A stretch of DNA of 64,000 nucleotides from Puffinus mauretanicus (GCA_023333565.1 JAJKFH010000102.1:5411001-5475000), one strand, 5' to 3'; positions 39,601 to 54,600 are shown, numbered from the stretch's first letter. Notes: a model not told the origin generated them from the sequence alone. Made by a program: numbers and translations.

Positions 39601-42600
39601 GTGGATATACAATTCATTGCAGCCAATGATGGAATGCATATCTTTAAAATCACTTTTCTATTACCCTTGTAAGCTCAGGGCACAAGAGAAAAGGCTTGTG
39701 CCTCCCTCCCCAACAGTATAATTTAAATACTCATTTTGCAAATGAAATAATCGTAAATCTAAACCAAATACTTACAAAAATACCAATGATTATTGTAGCC
39801 AGTACTAGCTTAGTTGCATGTATCTTGTGATTTCTATGTTTCTGCTTAATTATTGTTGGACCTTTTCTTATTTTTCTGTTTGAAAAAGAGGGGCCATTTT
39901 CTTTCAATAAGAACTTACTTAAATACTGCTGAAGTAATAGTAGCATCCCAAAACAAATGTATAAATAATTGTTATTAAGTTACTGAAGTTAAAAGTTTTA
40001 GACAGAAGTGTAAGATAACTATTTATTGACTTAGTATAGCATTTACAAAAACCGTTAAGCTGTTTCAAATTTAATGTGGGTAAGGATGTACTTTTTTTAC
40101 TTCTGCCTTGTCACAAGAAAGGAGGATGTTAGAGAACGTTACTGTTATCAAAGGCAGAAGATTGGAGAGCTGTTGGGAAATACAGAATAACAGTGCAGTA
40201 TTTTGAAAGACAAGGGGAAGTTGATCTGCAAAGGGGAAAGTTCTTCAGAAGCATTTATTTTCTGTGGGAAAAGTTTCAGTGCATTGTTTGAGATTGGTTT
40301 TATGCTATACAATATTAGAGAATATAATATAGCATAGAAAAAGATGATTATACCATGAAATAATTATTGAGAGTTATAAAGTTCAGATAGAAATTTCTTT
40401 CAGATTATGTTTCTTTTTTTTTTTTTTTAAGAATTGCATGGTCATTAAGAATTTATCTTCCTCTTAGTGTGTTGGAGATTGAGCCAGAAAAGTCGAACTG
40501 AAAGATCTATCAAACTCCTGTGAATGAGTGCCATATAGCACACTGATACCGTTGTTCTGGTTTTTTCTCATTAGTGTGTAGTTGGTGGGTGCAATGCCAG
40601 CTTTGCATCTCAGGGAGGACTTGCCCGTCATGTGCCCACACACTTCAGCCAGCAGAACTCTTCAAAAGTTGCCAGCCAGCCAAAGGCCAAAGAGGAATCT
40701 CCATCTAAAGCTGGAATGAATAAAAGAAGAAAGTTAAAGAACAAGAGACGACGATCATTACGTAAGTATTTCCAGAAGTAGAAGTTCTTGAAAGTTTTGT
40801 CTTGGATAGGAAGTTTCTCTTCAATGTGAATGTTTCTCTGCAGATGTGGGTCTGGTAGGGTTCGTGATCTTTAGTATTAAAGTGTTGGCATGGGAGTAAA
40901 ACAATTCCAGATTCTGTTTGTATTCCTTTTTAGGGTAAAGGATTGATGTGTTCAGTAGAACAGATCGGTTTTTTTGTGAGCAACAGTTTGAATTTACAAT
41001 TTAAAGATGCTTTTCATTTTAGAGTCACCTCTTGTTTACTGCCTATATTACTGTTGGAAAATGTTGTGTTTAGTGATGATGAGATCTGAAGTTCAGTATG
41101 GCAGACAGAGATTGCAGATTCATATAAACTAGAGATAAATGCATGTTATATAAGCCCTCTTTCGAGCACAACATTTCATTAGCCTTAATGACAGTTTTAT
41201 GAGCATAACCAAGATCTAATTTTTGGCAGATTTGACTTGCTACGTTTTTTTAGTCTTTCTCAGCACAGTTGATGTTCGTTAAATTTCTAGGAACCAATGT
41301 GTTGAGAAGTATGATTTATCATTTAAAGTGGGAATTGTTTCCTCTAGCAAGTAATAATCACCCAGTATCTTTTCTAGTCCATTTTGATCCAGTTGTTTGA
41401 TTCCTGGGTTGCCTTAGCATCAGACTAATAACCATGTCAGATTTATTTAGAGATTCTAATATACAGAAATGGTTAGGAAAGACTAGGCAATTGTTAAAAA
41501 ATTTAACTTTGTTTTATAATTACTTTGGATGCAAATCTCCAGTACTGAATTGATTATTTACTAATTTTAAACTGTTTCTGTGACAGCTACATTTTAGAGA
41601 AGACATGTAAAAAAATCCATTTAAATTTTTTCCTGCTAGTATGTCAACAGCTGATGAAAAAACTTCCATTAATTTTTACCTGTGGTGTAAAGTCAACCTG
41701 AACAGTATTGGAGAGAAGCACAAGATACTTTTTTATGAACCACTGAACCTGTTATATCTCATACTGTCCACAGAAACAGAGCTCTGTTCATAAGCAGGCA
41801 ATTATTTCAGTCCCGTCTCCTGGCTGGCGGTAGGATTTTAGTGATGGTGTGCCAGAAAACTTGTGTTACTTCGCTGGGTCAGCGATTATAGTCTTTATTT
41901 TTCCAGAACTTTTCTGTGGCAGAACACTTCACTGTCTTGATCTTTCTGTTCCTGTGAAGAAATACAGTTACCAATTATTCAAGTGATACTGCAACAATAG
42001 ATGCATATACTAGTGGTCTTAAGTGATTACTCTGTATCACATGATTGTGATTATTCTTACGTTAATACCTCACCTGTGTTTTAAGTAACGGAAATTTATG
42101 AAGCAGCGGTCATGTTTCTGCCTTGAACGCAAAGAAGTCGATCCTGGAAAGTTGCAGTATCATCTAGAATTCTGAAAAGTGTATTTCCTGTGTCTTTCTT
42201 CCACACTGTGTGACAACTATGCAGTTCAGTGCTGGAAGAGCCACTGTTACCTTTAGTTATGGTGATTATTTTCTTTCACTTTTTTTTTTGGAAATGATTG
42301 GTATATGTGTGCAAATTATGTCATTAAACACATCTTAGAGGAATTCTTTAAGTTTACACTTTTAATTTTGACACTGATTCAACATTCAAAGAAGATAAAA
42401 AGCTATTTTTGTTCTTTTCAGAATTTGACTTTCAAAGAGGTTTCCCTTTCATTCTAGCAATCTATGTAAATAAGAAGGTTCAAGAAGGGAAGGCTGATCA
42501 ATGAAGGGTTATGTGGTCACTTTGCAGTATCCTTTCAGTTCATCTTAGAAGTAATGAAAGAGAGACTTACTTGAAATAGTTGCAGGTTCCTAAAGGATTA

Positions 42601-45600
42601 CTTTGATTTGTTGCCTGTGTTACTCAAACAAAATATAGATGTCTAAGACTTGTCACTTCAAAATTTTCACCTTCAGAGATTCCTGAGTTGCGTCTTGGCT
42701 TGCTTCTCCATATTGATTTTGTTAGGTGACTGATTTAATGCATCTTAACTTAATTTTCGCCCCAGTATATGCAGAAGTAGTTTTTCAGGCTGGCATTTTA
42801 TTAGTAATTGATGAACATTATTGACTTACAAGTTTCAAATCAGAGCTTTGTAGTTAAAACTTCAAATTATCTGCTAAGATGTTCTAGTCGTAATAAGAAT
42901 TTACTGCAGAATTCTTGAATGAATCTATGGCAAAAAATGTAAGTAGTAAATATTATGGGTATGTTAAAGACCAAACTGTAGTACTTCAATAGTCTGCTGG
43001 CTTGATCAAGTGTTGCACAGGAAGAAAAATGATAGCTGCTTGAGCAATTTTTTATCTTCTTGCCTCTTGAGACAAATGCAATGCTGGCTGTAGAGTTTTG
43101 CCTTAAGGCAAAAATCATCTCCAACTGAGTTGGGAACTGACTACTGTAATGTATTTCTCCAGAGGGTATGTGACCCAGAAATGTATCCAAAGTTGATGGC
43201 ATTTTCTGAAAACGCTAAGTAGTGGTAGCTTTTCTTTAAAACTATGTGGATTATTGTTGATTAGGTGAACTTGACAAAGGGCTGATACAATTTTGCTTGT
43301 CTTTCTGTTTCTTAGCTTAGTTTTAGTTAAAGAATGAAGTGTACAAGTTTGTATATTTTGTCTTTACAAGAAGGGGCAGGGGGCAAGGACCCTTATCTAA
43401 GAAGCCAAAGTAGCAAAGTAACAGCATTAAATATTTTCAGTCTAGAGTATATAAAGCTAGGAACATAGATTTATATTTAGATATTTTAAAAGCATCCAAA
43501 AGGAGAGGTGTTGAACGTACATACCAGGTTCTCTGCAAGTTGGGTTACAAGAAGTTACGACAAATGGGTGTAAAGCAAGATGCTATTTGATAGTGTACAA
43601 TCTGTTTAAATCACTCACAAATAGTCGTTTGATGAAAAAATTACAGTTTTGCATCACACAACAATTTTTCTCCTGAAAAAACGTTGTCAAGATGTTATTT
43701 ATACCTCCTCATGGTTTGATTAGACCCTGACTTTTTTTGCAAGGTGTAAGTGGCTTACTAAATATTTATTGGCAATCGATTGCTAATACATGCTGCTATT
43801 GAAGCATCCTCGTATATAAATTCTTAACAGTTTAAATACAGCAAATCAATAAATTTGCTTCCTCTATATAGATCTGTGTTTTATATCTGAAGGTTAACAC
43901 CCTTCTGAGAGACATTAATGCATAAATAAAAAAGGAGGCTTTACTGTGGCTTTGTATGTGACAAGAACATGATCTTCTAACAGACTACAATGAGAATTCT
44001 TAGTGTTACTTGCTGTTCTTAAACTGTTTTGCATTTCTTTTTTCCTGTCTGTAAACAGTGTATGTTCTTCAAGTGTGGAAATCAGTATTTTTATGATGAA
44101 AGCATGTTTTACTATAGACACTGGTATAGGTGGTTACATTAGTGGTGCTATAGAGACCGTCCGATTTGGTGTATAAATTTTGATGTTGCAGAATAATTCA
44201 GGATTACAGTCAGTAGCTTGCTTTCTCTTCTGGATCGCCTTAAACACATTCACTGCCCCATGTAGTCTGTCATTTAGAGGTATAGAGCCAAACATATTGA
44301 AAGTGTGTATCTCTAAAATAGGTCATACTATGGCTATTCGGAAGTTACCTCAAAGAATTTTGCAGAACCTGAGACTATATTTACAATATTGTCACTTGCT
44401 TTTCCAATAGCAAAGATGACACTATAGTTATTAACAAGCATGATAATTGAGTTCACTGGAGAAATGCAGGCGAGATAGGGAAACTTATTGTTCATGGTAT
44501 TTACAGTAAGAATGTTAGTTACATAAGACTTGGAATTTCATTTAGTAGGCTACTGGTATGAAGATTTTAATTTATTTGACTTAAGTAATTGATGTGTACT
44601 TGGAACTTGTATTAAGCAGGAAGGGAGACACCTTACTTTGAAAATAATTTTGAGGGAATAGATTTAAGATACACAGAAGATACAGCATTAACACTCAATA
44701 AGCAATAAATAAAATTATTCATATGCCTTTGACAAATTGTGCCCTTTCTTCTCTATCTGTTAAATGTTATCCAGTGGTAAATCCTGAAGAAATTTGCTGT
44801 ATGAAACCAAAAGCAAAAATTTGGGGTTGTCTTTTCCTTTCCACCCTCCCTTCCTTCCTGCTTCATATTTATTTATAAAATATTTATATGCTTCATCACT
44901 GACCACCTGCAGCATGAACTGCGCTTCTACATTACCACTTACAGCAAGAAAACATTTCAGTGAGATGATTGCCTAATTGGCAGTATCCAGCCGAGATAGC
45001 GTAAGGACAGAACATAATGTACAGATGAATGCGTAACAACAGTTAGTCCCAGGAGTGTAGCAAATACTAGTTTTAAGTGGCATTTGTAGTGTGTTTTGAA
45101 ATAACGGATAAATAATCTTGGTGAAAAGGAATATAGAAGTTGTTTTAAATGAAGACAACAGAACTTTGAATCACTGTTTTTGCAGATTACAGGATGATAT
45201 ATAGTTGATAACATAATATCAACTCCTATTCTGAGTTTTAATTTGTGTGTTTATATAGAGAGAATTACTGCTCTCAAGTAATGCTTAAAAAATCTGAATA
45301 CTTTCCTACTGTATTTGCTCATGTAATTTTACTGCTGTACTATATGGTATATTTTTAAAAATTTGTGTGAAGTATTTCTAACGGTATGCAAATATATGCC
45401 TAGTAGCAGTTATTTTTTAAAGTACTTTTAGTGTAGAATTGGTAGACCTTCTTTATACTCCAAATCAGAATTCAGTTATTTTTTATTGTTCAAGAAACAC
45501 TTAACTATAAAAGTCCTTTTCTAAAAGGAAAAGGGCTTTATTAATGCATGCTGATTTTAGACCACTTGTAAAATATCAGACGGATGTTAATTGCATTTTA

Positions 45601-48600
45601 CTCAATATAAATTGAAGTGTAGTATGTGATGCAGTTGGTGCTTCTTGGCTAGAAAATAATCTGTTTACTAATAATCAAAGAACATGGAATGACAAATTTT
45701 ACATAAAAAGAAACACATTTAGCAGTGTGGAGTTTTTCACATGACTATTCAGCATTATTACTCCTTAGAGATCAAAAATTTCTTGACGAGCTAGTATTTT
45801 CTGTATGTTCACAGTAATTCTTACTTAATCCTTTGCTTTGTGTTCCACTGTAGTACCAAGCAGTTTTGTTTTCAGTGCCATTGTTGATCTCTGTGCAGCA
45901 TCCCGGTATTCGCTGAAATAGCTGGGTTTTTTAGTGATTATAAATTACATCAGAGCAGATTGTTTTTAATAAAGTTAAGAAATAAGGTATGGGTATGATT
46001 CTGCTTTTAAGATGTTGGTTGTATGCACTATCATGTTTTGAAGTACTTTAATACTATTTTTTAAAAACTCACAGCAGTAATATTGGAACTATTGATTGTG
46101 CTGAAAGGTGACTTGGCCATTTAGGTTCCCATAAACATCGCAACCTAACCAGGCTGTTTTTGCATTAAATTAAAACTCACATTTATTAATGAGTTCTGGG
46201 ATTTAGTTTCTTTGTAATGGGACTTTTTTTTAAGAGATGATAGCACGGGATGTTCCCAGAGGTACTCAGCCAAATTAATGAATTCTTAATTTTGAAGATT
46301 AGGAAAGAATAGAATTCACTTGAAACTTAAAAAAATGAGCGAGTGTAATTCAATTTGTCAAAATAGATGTTTCATCTACAAGGAATATGTTTTAACCAAA
46401 CTTAAATGGATTGTGCCCCTCTTGGAGTCACTCCTTCCTCTCAGCTAAATTAACGTTTACAACTCTTTGACAAGGTAGTGCTACTGCCATAATGATAAAT
46501 GATTTACTAATGACACTTCAGACTTATTTACATGCTTGAATGTGTTTGAATGCTTTCAATGTGCTGAACACTAAGGATCTCTTTTCCTTTTTTTCTAGCA
46601 AGACCTCATGACTTCTTTGATGCGCAAACACTGGATGCTATAAGACATCGAGCCATCTGCTTTAACCTCTCAGCACATATAGAAAGTTTAGGAAAAGGCC
46701 ACAGTGTTGTATTTCATAGTACTGTAAGTATATATGTCATGCAGACTGTTTGTTTACCTATGTGTCTGAAAAATCTAATACTTCAGAAGATTTCTGTTTT
46801 CCTCTTACTGCTGTAGGCATTTAGTCAGAAATAAGTAATAGTAGGTATTTTACATTGTTAATTTGTCCATTTCTATTAGTAAATTAACTTTTTAAAAGTA
46901 GTGTTAGTAGTTGTTCTAGCTCACAAATTTAATAGCTTGCAACAATTCCTGTCTGATACACTTAAGGAAATATGTAACAGCAAGTATGTGTTGCAGAAAA
47001 ATTTAGTTATGTCTTCTAAATAAGGATGCAATTCAGATGGCATTTCCGTAGTAGTGAGTGACAGTGCTAATTTATTACATGGAATATTTTGAGGGTAATT
47101 GTATAATTGAATATTTAAAGATACTGATCTGAAATTTATTTTTATTCCTTTTTTTTAGTTTAAAAAATATAATCCTGAATAAATGTATTGTTATCCCCCT
47201 TTTTTCTTTTTCTTTTAATAAATTAATAAACTTGCCACCAAAATGTCAGTGAATTGCTAGAAGGAGGCAAGTACCAGGTGGGGAACTGGCCTTTAGTCCT
47301 GTTTCCATATCCTATTTTGTTAATTTCACTTGTTTGTGGATAGGATAGACATCAGTATTAATTTAGAAAAGTTCAAAATGGGGAAAAAAGTACTGAATTG
47401 GGGTATAGGGATCAGAATTTCAAAAAGCTATATAACCTCAGGTTTTCTTAACCCAGTTGGAGATATGGGCGCATAAAAGGTAGAGACTCAGCTGAAGAAA
47501 AGAATTAAGAGGTAGGACGAAATGAGGGAGGTGCTTTGTAAATTGGCAGACCAGTACAAGATGAACTGCAGTCCAAGGAAGGAATGCTGACTTCTGTGTC
47601 TTCAGCTATGGCTTAACCTTAACACATGAGTCAAACTATTGAACTGTCAGTCTCTTTCCATAAATTAAAGATGATTTTATATGCATGAAACTTATTTCAT
47701 TCTGTTCTACAAGACTGCTGATTGTTATAAATATCTGTGGCCTGTATTAGAAATTTTTCCCAAATGATTACTCCTGAACTTTATGTGCATTGAGCACCAG
47801 CTGCAAGTGGAGATTTGCAGGTGGCTTAGCTGTTGCTGTATTTAAATCTCATTCTAGTTTTCCTGGCTGACATGGATTTTACAATGCTGTGAGAAAAGCA
47901 TATTCTCTTCCAATTCACAGCTTGCTTTAATCTGAAACGTTACCCAGACAGACTACTCAACTGTGGAAGCTCATCTCTGGTTATTGGAATAATTCATAAG
48001 AAGATGGAATTAGAGGGAGGAATGTGCTCTAAAACTGCTTCGAATTAACTTGGAGGAAGTGGTGAAAATCCTTTTAGCTTATCCATGTATGCGTCACTCG
48101 AGGTGGTAGGGTGTTGATTAGATCTGCAATTGCTTAGATCTCAGTTATGGGAAAGGTCGTACCAGCGGCAGAACTGTTCTAAGATTCCAGCCCTATGCTG
48201 CACTTTGCTACCCTGTTTTAGTGTGCCGCTACAGTTTTGTGGGCTTGTGCTAGACATCAGCTAAAATCTGCTTTGAAAAGAAAAGGTAGAATAGAAGCAG
48301 TCTTGTGGACGTACACTGTTAACTGAGCTAATGGTCACCTCAGATGCAAACACATTTTGCATAACTTATAAGCATTAGGACATTGAATTTGAATGGTGAC
48401 TGGCTAAATAGCATAATATGGTTTGTGTAGTCCACCTTCAGATGAAGAAAAAATGTGTAATTATAAGAGGCATTAATTTGAAAGGTGAAAAACATGAAGA
48501 TAAAACTGTCTTGCTGTCTGAAAACTGACATAAATGATGTAGGTTTATTTTTTTTATGCAGCATAAGAATAATGTCAGCACAACGCAGTGATGTGAAGAA

Positions 48601-51600
48601 TTTTTAAGCAGTCACTGTAGATACCTTTCATGTCCTATGAAAAGGCTCTCCTTTTTTTTTTAAACTCATCTTTTTCTTTATACATATGGAAAGCTGTAGA
48701 ATGCAGTCATCAATGAAGTCTTTTTGAATAAATGGTTTTGCCATCCAGAGTTCACCTTTGACTTCACTATGCATTTTTTTTTCTGCTTAGTTGTTTTTAT
48801 GGGGTCAAATTCTTGGTACTTTGATTCTCTGAATTGTCAGATGGAAAAAGTCAAGCATTTCCGTTTAACCTGAAGACCAGATATTATACTGATTAAAAAA
48901 TGCAGCTTATAAGTTCTCCATGCCCCGCCCCGCCCAGCTTTTTGAAACGGCTAGAATTAATTCTCTAAAACATTTGAATACTAAACTGTTTTTCACTGGT
49001 TTTAGCTTTTTTAGATGTATCAGTTCAGCAATCACATATATTGATACTAGTTACATGTGTTTTGAAATCTTAAAACTTTGAAACACAGTAACTGAATAAA
49101 GTAAAATGCATACCAATTTATAGGGTGAAATTTTTTTCTTTTTTCCAGAAGAGGTCAGCAGAGCTCCATTTCTGTTTTGAGACAACTTTGATGCATATTT
49201 CCTTCACAGAGATAAATTCAAATTAAATTTCCCTTTTGTTTCTGGGACAGTGCATGAAATTTAGAGAATATAGTAAGAGTTTTTTCAAATAAAGCTGTAT
49301 TGAGCATACATCTACTGGCTGAATTGTATTTTTAAGTGAAAAACTTAAATGGACTTAAGTTCTTTACAAAACAATTTTAAGTCTTCAGAGCATCATTATT
49401 ACAGACATGCTAGATTTCTTCCATTTCAGTTGTAACTTTTGAAGACTTGACTGTAAAACTCTGACTAGTGTCAAAGTAGCAAATAATGTTTTTAATTGTT
49501 TTTTTTTCAAAATTTTTGTAATTTTGCATTTGACTGCATTATAGCTGTGTTTCTGACTCTAGCCTGCCTAGGATGGTAAAATTTTCATTGCACTAATTGT
49601 GGTAAAAGTGGATACTTTTTATACCTTTTATAAAAACGTCTTTAAATTTGACAATTTCAAAATACATGTGGGAAAAAGCAATGGCAGCTATAGATGACAG
49701 ATTTCTGTTGTCTCCTAACAGAAAGCTAACATACTACTTTAATATTAAACAAAAATAGGCTTGTTCCATATCTGGAGAGAGGATCTTTCATCCCAGTCAA
49801 AAACAAGTGAATTGCTCAGATTTTGAGGATTGATTATTTAGTAGGGACAAGATAAGCCAATGATATGGGGAAAAAGTCTGCAAAATTCACATTGGGTAGA
49901 AGTATATTTCTCTGTGTGAAAGCAACCTAACTATAAGTTTCATAGCTTTCATGTATTATATATGATTAGCTCTTTTATTATGAAAAATTATTTTTTTAAT
50001 TTTCTACTGCTAAAAGTTACTTCCTCTTCCTGTTAAACTTCTGTGTGTGTGAAAGCTGGTTCAAGCTCTTAGTGTAGCATTGATGGCTTGAAGATATTCC
50101 TAGGGCTGTAGAATAAGAGAATGTTACTTGCAGTGGTATAATTCAGGCAGTACTTGAATCACCCTAAATTTTGTACCCTGAATCTCTTTTATACATCAAT
50201 GTTTCATTTTTTGAGTTTTTACAGATACATCTTTTCAATGTGGTGATGGTAAGACAGCAGAGTGCTAAATTTTGTACTGCCTATTCCTGAAAATGAGAAA
50301 TTGTTAATGTCAGAGTCTGTACTTTTTTTTTCCTGTTGGAGAATGCAGGTGATGATATTGGGTGGTTCTCACAGACTCCTGTGTGGTTCTGGAATGGTGA
50401 TTCCATATGTATTATACTGTAAAACCCTGTAGAAGCAGTGCTATTGATCATTTTATAGAGGGACAACAACTGGTACTTAGATGTAATATGCATCTGTGAC
50501 TTGTGTATTCTGTATGGTTTCCTAGTTCATATTCTTCAAGTTTTAGATAGGATGAAGAGCAGTTTGTAGAGAATAACTTCTTCCTTCGAACTCGAGTGTA
50601 GCTAGTTTGCTGTGTCCAAATGCTAACATTTTAAAATTTTAACCTGTAAACTTTTCAGTATGTGTTATCCATGATGCTTGCATTACATGAGAGAACATAT
50701 GTGTCTCCTTAAAACTTGAAGGTTAATTTGAGAATGAACTGGACTGTACAAGAAAATGTATGGTTTTGAACAGGAAAACTGATGAGAACTGAATTTTATT
50801 TGCTATGTAAAGTGAGCTTTGACTTATCTTTATTTGGTTCCAGGCTCAGGTCCTCCAGTTTACAGCAAAGAAACTGAGTTTGCTGAAGAAGCAGCTGGGT
50901 TCTGGACAAAGGCTAAAACTTAAAGTTGGAAGGGATTGGAGGAGTGCTTTCTAATCTTTATTTAAAAAGAAGTCAGGGTTTTTGTCCCTGCTCCAAATTT
51001 AGCAAAAGGATGTATCCTGTTGTGGATGTGGCTTGAGACTTATGAGGAAAAGTCTTAGCAGTGTTTTGCATGCCTAAATTAAAGAACCTTACAGTATTCT
51101 TTCATACAAGAGTCAATTAAACTTCGTCGAATTGGCAAAGATTACTAGAAAAAGGATTTTTACTGTCATTTATCTACCGTATCCCACTATGATATCCTAT
51201 TACAGTTCTTGCAGGGAGCATTCCTTCACTTTATCTTGAATTGCCTGATATCAAAAGCAGATTTTCTCACTCTGCCTTCCAATTCCATTTCCAGATGAAT
51301 TGTGAATATATATTAAATGAGAGAACCTAAAACTGGGGCTAACTAATGGGAACCTCCTCCTTTTGGAAGAACTGTGCATTACCGTACTTCGTTTATTGCT
51401 TCTCTAGCCTTAGGCTATCGGATGGCCTTTTCCATGTCTCATGACAACTTGTTTTAAAACCTGAGACTTCAGTATTTTTTAGAAACTCAGTATTTCAGAC
51501 ACTGTGATGGCTTGACCTTGGCTGGACACCAGGTGCCTGCCAAGCTCTGCTATCACTCTCCTCCTCAGCTGGAGAGGGGAGAGGGAATATAATGAAAGGC

Positions 51601-54600
51601 TCATGGGTTGAGATAAGGACAGGGAGAGATCACTCACCAATTACAGTCATGGGCAAAACAGACTCGACTCGGGGAAATTAATTTTGATTTATTGCCAATC
51701 AAATCAGAGTAGGGTAATGAGAAAGAAAACCAAATCTTAAAACACCTTCCCCCCACCCCTCTCTTCTTCCCAGGCTCAACTTCACTCCCGATTTCTCTAC
51801 CTCCTCCCCTTGAGCAGCGCAGGGGGACGGGGAATGGGGGTTGTGGTCAATTCATCACACACTGTCTCTACCACTTCTTCCTCCTCACAGTCTTCCTCTG
51901 CTCCAGCGTGGGGTCCCTCCCATGGGAGACAGTCCTCCATGAACTTCTCCAACATGGGCCCTTCTCATGGCTTGCAGTTCTTCATGAACCGCTCCAGCGT
52001 GGATCCCCGGGTGAACTGCACCCTTTGCATGGAGTGCAGTCCTTCAGGAACAGACTGCTCCAGCATGGGTCCCCAGGGGGCCACAAGTACTGCCAGCAAA
52101 CCTGCTCCAGCGTGGGGTCCTCTCTCCACGGGGTCACAGGTCCTGCCAGGAGCCTGCTCCAGTGTGGGCTTCCCACAAGGTCACAGCCTCCTTTAGGCAT
52201 ATCTACCTGCTCTGGCATGAAGTCCTCCATGGGCTGCAGGTGGATATCTGCTCCACCATTAACCTCCATGGGCTGCAGGGGAACAGCCTGCCTCACCATG
52301 GTCTTCACCACGGGCTGCAGGGGAATCTCTGCTCTGGCACCTGGAGCACCTCCTTCCCCTCCTTCTTCACTGACCTTAGTGTCTGCAGAGTTGCTTCTCT
52401 CGCCTATGCTCGCTCCTATCTTCCGGATGCTGTTGCGCAGCAATTTTCCCCCTTCTTAAATATGTTATCCCAGAGGCGCTACCACCGTTGCTGATGGCTC
52501 AGCCTTGGCCAGCGGCGGGTCTGTCTTGGCACCGGCTGGTATTGGACGTGGCTCTGTCGCACATGGGGGAAACTTCTAGCAACTTCTCACAGAAGCCAAA
52601 CCTTGCCGCACAAACCAGTTCTCATCTACAAGCATATTCATACCTTCAGATATCTCAAATATATCTGTATTAATAATCTGGCTGTTAAATCCATGGAGAC
52701 TTCTCTTTGCATCATTTTTGTTCAGAAGATTACTGCATAGTTGTAAAAATACAACTTCAAACAAATTTGTGAATTCCTTGAAGTATCATGACTAGGTTTA
52801 ATTTACCATGGCATTCAGTTGTGGGAAATTGCTTTGGTTGATGCAGATTATGGACTTCGGTCCATAGATCCGTATGCTACATTTTAGTTAAGCCATTTTC
52901 ATAAAGATCGTTACCACCCTTCGGTATTTCTGTGCTTTAAAGGTTCTGTAATAAACTTTTTGGAGTTTACAATATCTGCATTGACTATGTATAGAATCTT
53001 TCAAAGATTTAATAAGCATTTTATGCTCAGAGGTGCAGAAGGTGGGAGAATTGGTGTTGGAAGCAAATAGGAAAATCTGTATGAAGTATTGTGATGTGTA
53101 GTAAAGGAGAAGCTGAGGGTAAATCAGTAGAAGAGGAAGCAAACGGCTTTTCCCTGTTTTTCTGGATAGTGTAAATTTTTGGGATACCTTCTGAATGCCG
53201 GTGTTAAAGAATATATTTGTACCTGAATGAAGAGATTTTTTTTTTATACTTCCTGTGTGTGTATTTCTAACTTTATCTTGGCTAAAGATGGGAGTCTAGC
53301 TTCAGGGTCCTGCACCTAAAAATTTTATTCTCTGTGAGAGTATCTTATGTGCTGGTCTACTCTGAGCTAGTATGAGAAACTATGAGAAAGGAGTTCTCAC
53401 TTCTTGTCTGGGACCTTACCAGTGGAGTGCATATGTTCTGCTTAAACTCTATCAATTGTTGACAGGTCTTTGAGATGTCATTTGATTTGTCATTCGTATA
53501 ATAATAGTAGTGTGTTCTGGATTTAGTATGAGGAGAATGTTGATAACACACTGATGTTTTCAGTTGTTGCTAAGTGCCCTCCTAGTCCAAGGACAGCTCC
53601 CATGCCTACTGACTGAGCTAGGTACACAAGATGGGAGGGATCATAATCAGGACAGCCAGCCCAGCTGGCTAATGGGGTATTCCATACCATGTGACGTCAT
53701 GCTCAGTATAGGAATGGTAGGTGTGATCCAGGAAGTACCGATTGCTACTTGGTTATCGGTCAGCACGGGTGGTGAGCAATTGCATTGTGCATCACTCATT
53801 TTGTATATTTTATCATTATCATTATTATTTTCCCTTTTTCTGTTCTATTAAACTGTCTTTATCTCAACCCACGAGTTTTTCTCACGCTTACCCTTCCGAT
53901 TCTCTCCCCGTCCTGCTGAGGGGGGGGCAGGGAGTGAGTGAGCGGCTGCGTGGTATTTGGCTGCCTGCCAGGTTAAACCACGACACCTTTACAGTGTAAA
54001 GGGTCCCTGTTATGTATGCATTAAACAACCTCTGTAAGCCCGTGAGTTCTTCCAAGTAGCCTTTGCCATTGCCTCATTCAGTGCTTGGATTAGGTGTTGA
54101 AAAGGAATGCATAAAGGTTACCTAGGAAGTTATACACACGATGTGTCCAGATGTCAAAGCATTTGTGAGAGAAGATTTTATTCTTATGCCATGCTATAAT
54201 TAAACTATAAGCTGATCAGTTTCTTGCATCTTCTATAGACATCTTGTGGAACAACATAAGTATATTTGTAAAGGAATGTATGTTCTTCAGAGCTTTCGGA
54301 GTAGCTGCTGAAAAATTTGAACTATTTTAAAAGAAAGACGACTACTTACAGGATGCTTTTTTTTTTTTTTTCTTCAGGGGCCACTCAGTAGACAAATGTT
54401 AAAGGAAAGTATTAAACCTTGCCAAGAATGGCTTGAGTAGTGATATATGCATTCTACCTATATATAGAATTAATACAACTTTCAAAGAGTAAAACAGTTT
54501 GCCTTTTATGAATGTCCAGTTGAATGTGAAGAACAACAGTTTTTGAGGAAAAAAAATCTTCAGATTTGGTTTTAATTATGATTTATGTAATTATTATCAG

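Larger units (their letters stand above)
31985..40574 (+). other. AEBP2: AEBP2 intron 3 (8.6 kb)
   Basis: AT-rich sequence with a CR1 3' fragment at 38421-38549, a C/A homopolymer junction at 38935-38963 and smaller A or T runs (for example near 33300, 34410 and 40415). The acceptor is TTTTCTCATTAG. No other gene was recognised. Confidence 0.85.
51503..52617 (-). mobile_element. Solo-type LTR of an endogenous retrovirus, minus orientation
   Basis: An island of about 1.1 kb and clearly higher GC sits inside AT-rich intron. It begins TGTGATGGCTTGACC and ends CAAACCA, so it has TG...CA termini, and I recognise it as an LTR family common in neoavian genomes. Read on the minus strand it has a TATA-like TATTTAAG near 52455-52462 and an AATAAA poly(A) signal at 51688-51693, giving a short U3 and an R region of roughly 750 bases. 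No gag, pol or env lies beside it, so it looks solo. No clear target-site duplication was found. The family class (ERVK or ERVL) is not settled. Confidence 0.8.
46724..54600 (+). other. AEBP2: AEBP2 intron 5 (7.9 kb) with two LTRs
   Basis: The first 4.8 kb is plain AT-rich intron. Two LTR sequences from different endogenous retrovirus families follow, at 51503-52617 (minus orientation) and 53555-53985 (plus). A 14-base T run sits near 54358-54371 and the acceptor is TTATTATCAG. The LTRs lie 0.6-3.1 kb before exon 6, close enough that their promoter or poly(A) signals could affect this transcript. Confidence 0.85.

Noticed and set aside
53545..53995. Target-site duplications beside the two intron 5 LTRs
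   Set aside because: No identical 4-6 bp flanks could be found at either LTR; the flanks may have decayed or the ends may be off by a few bases.
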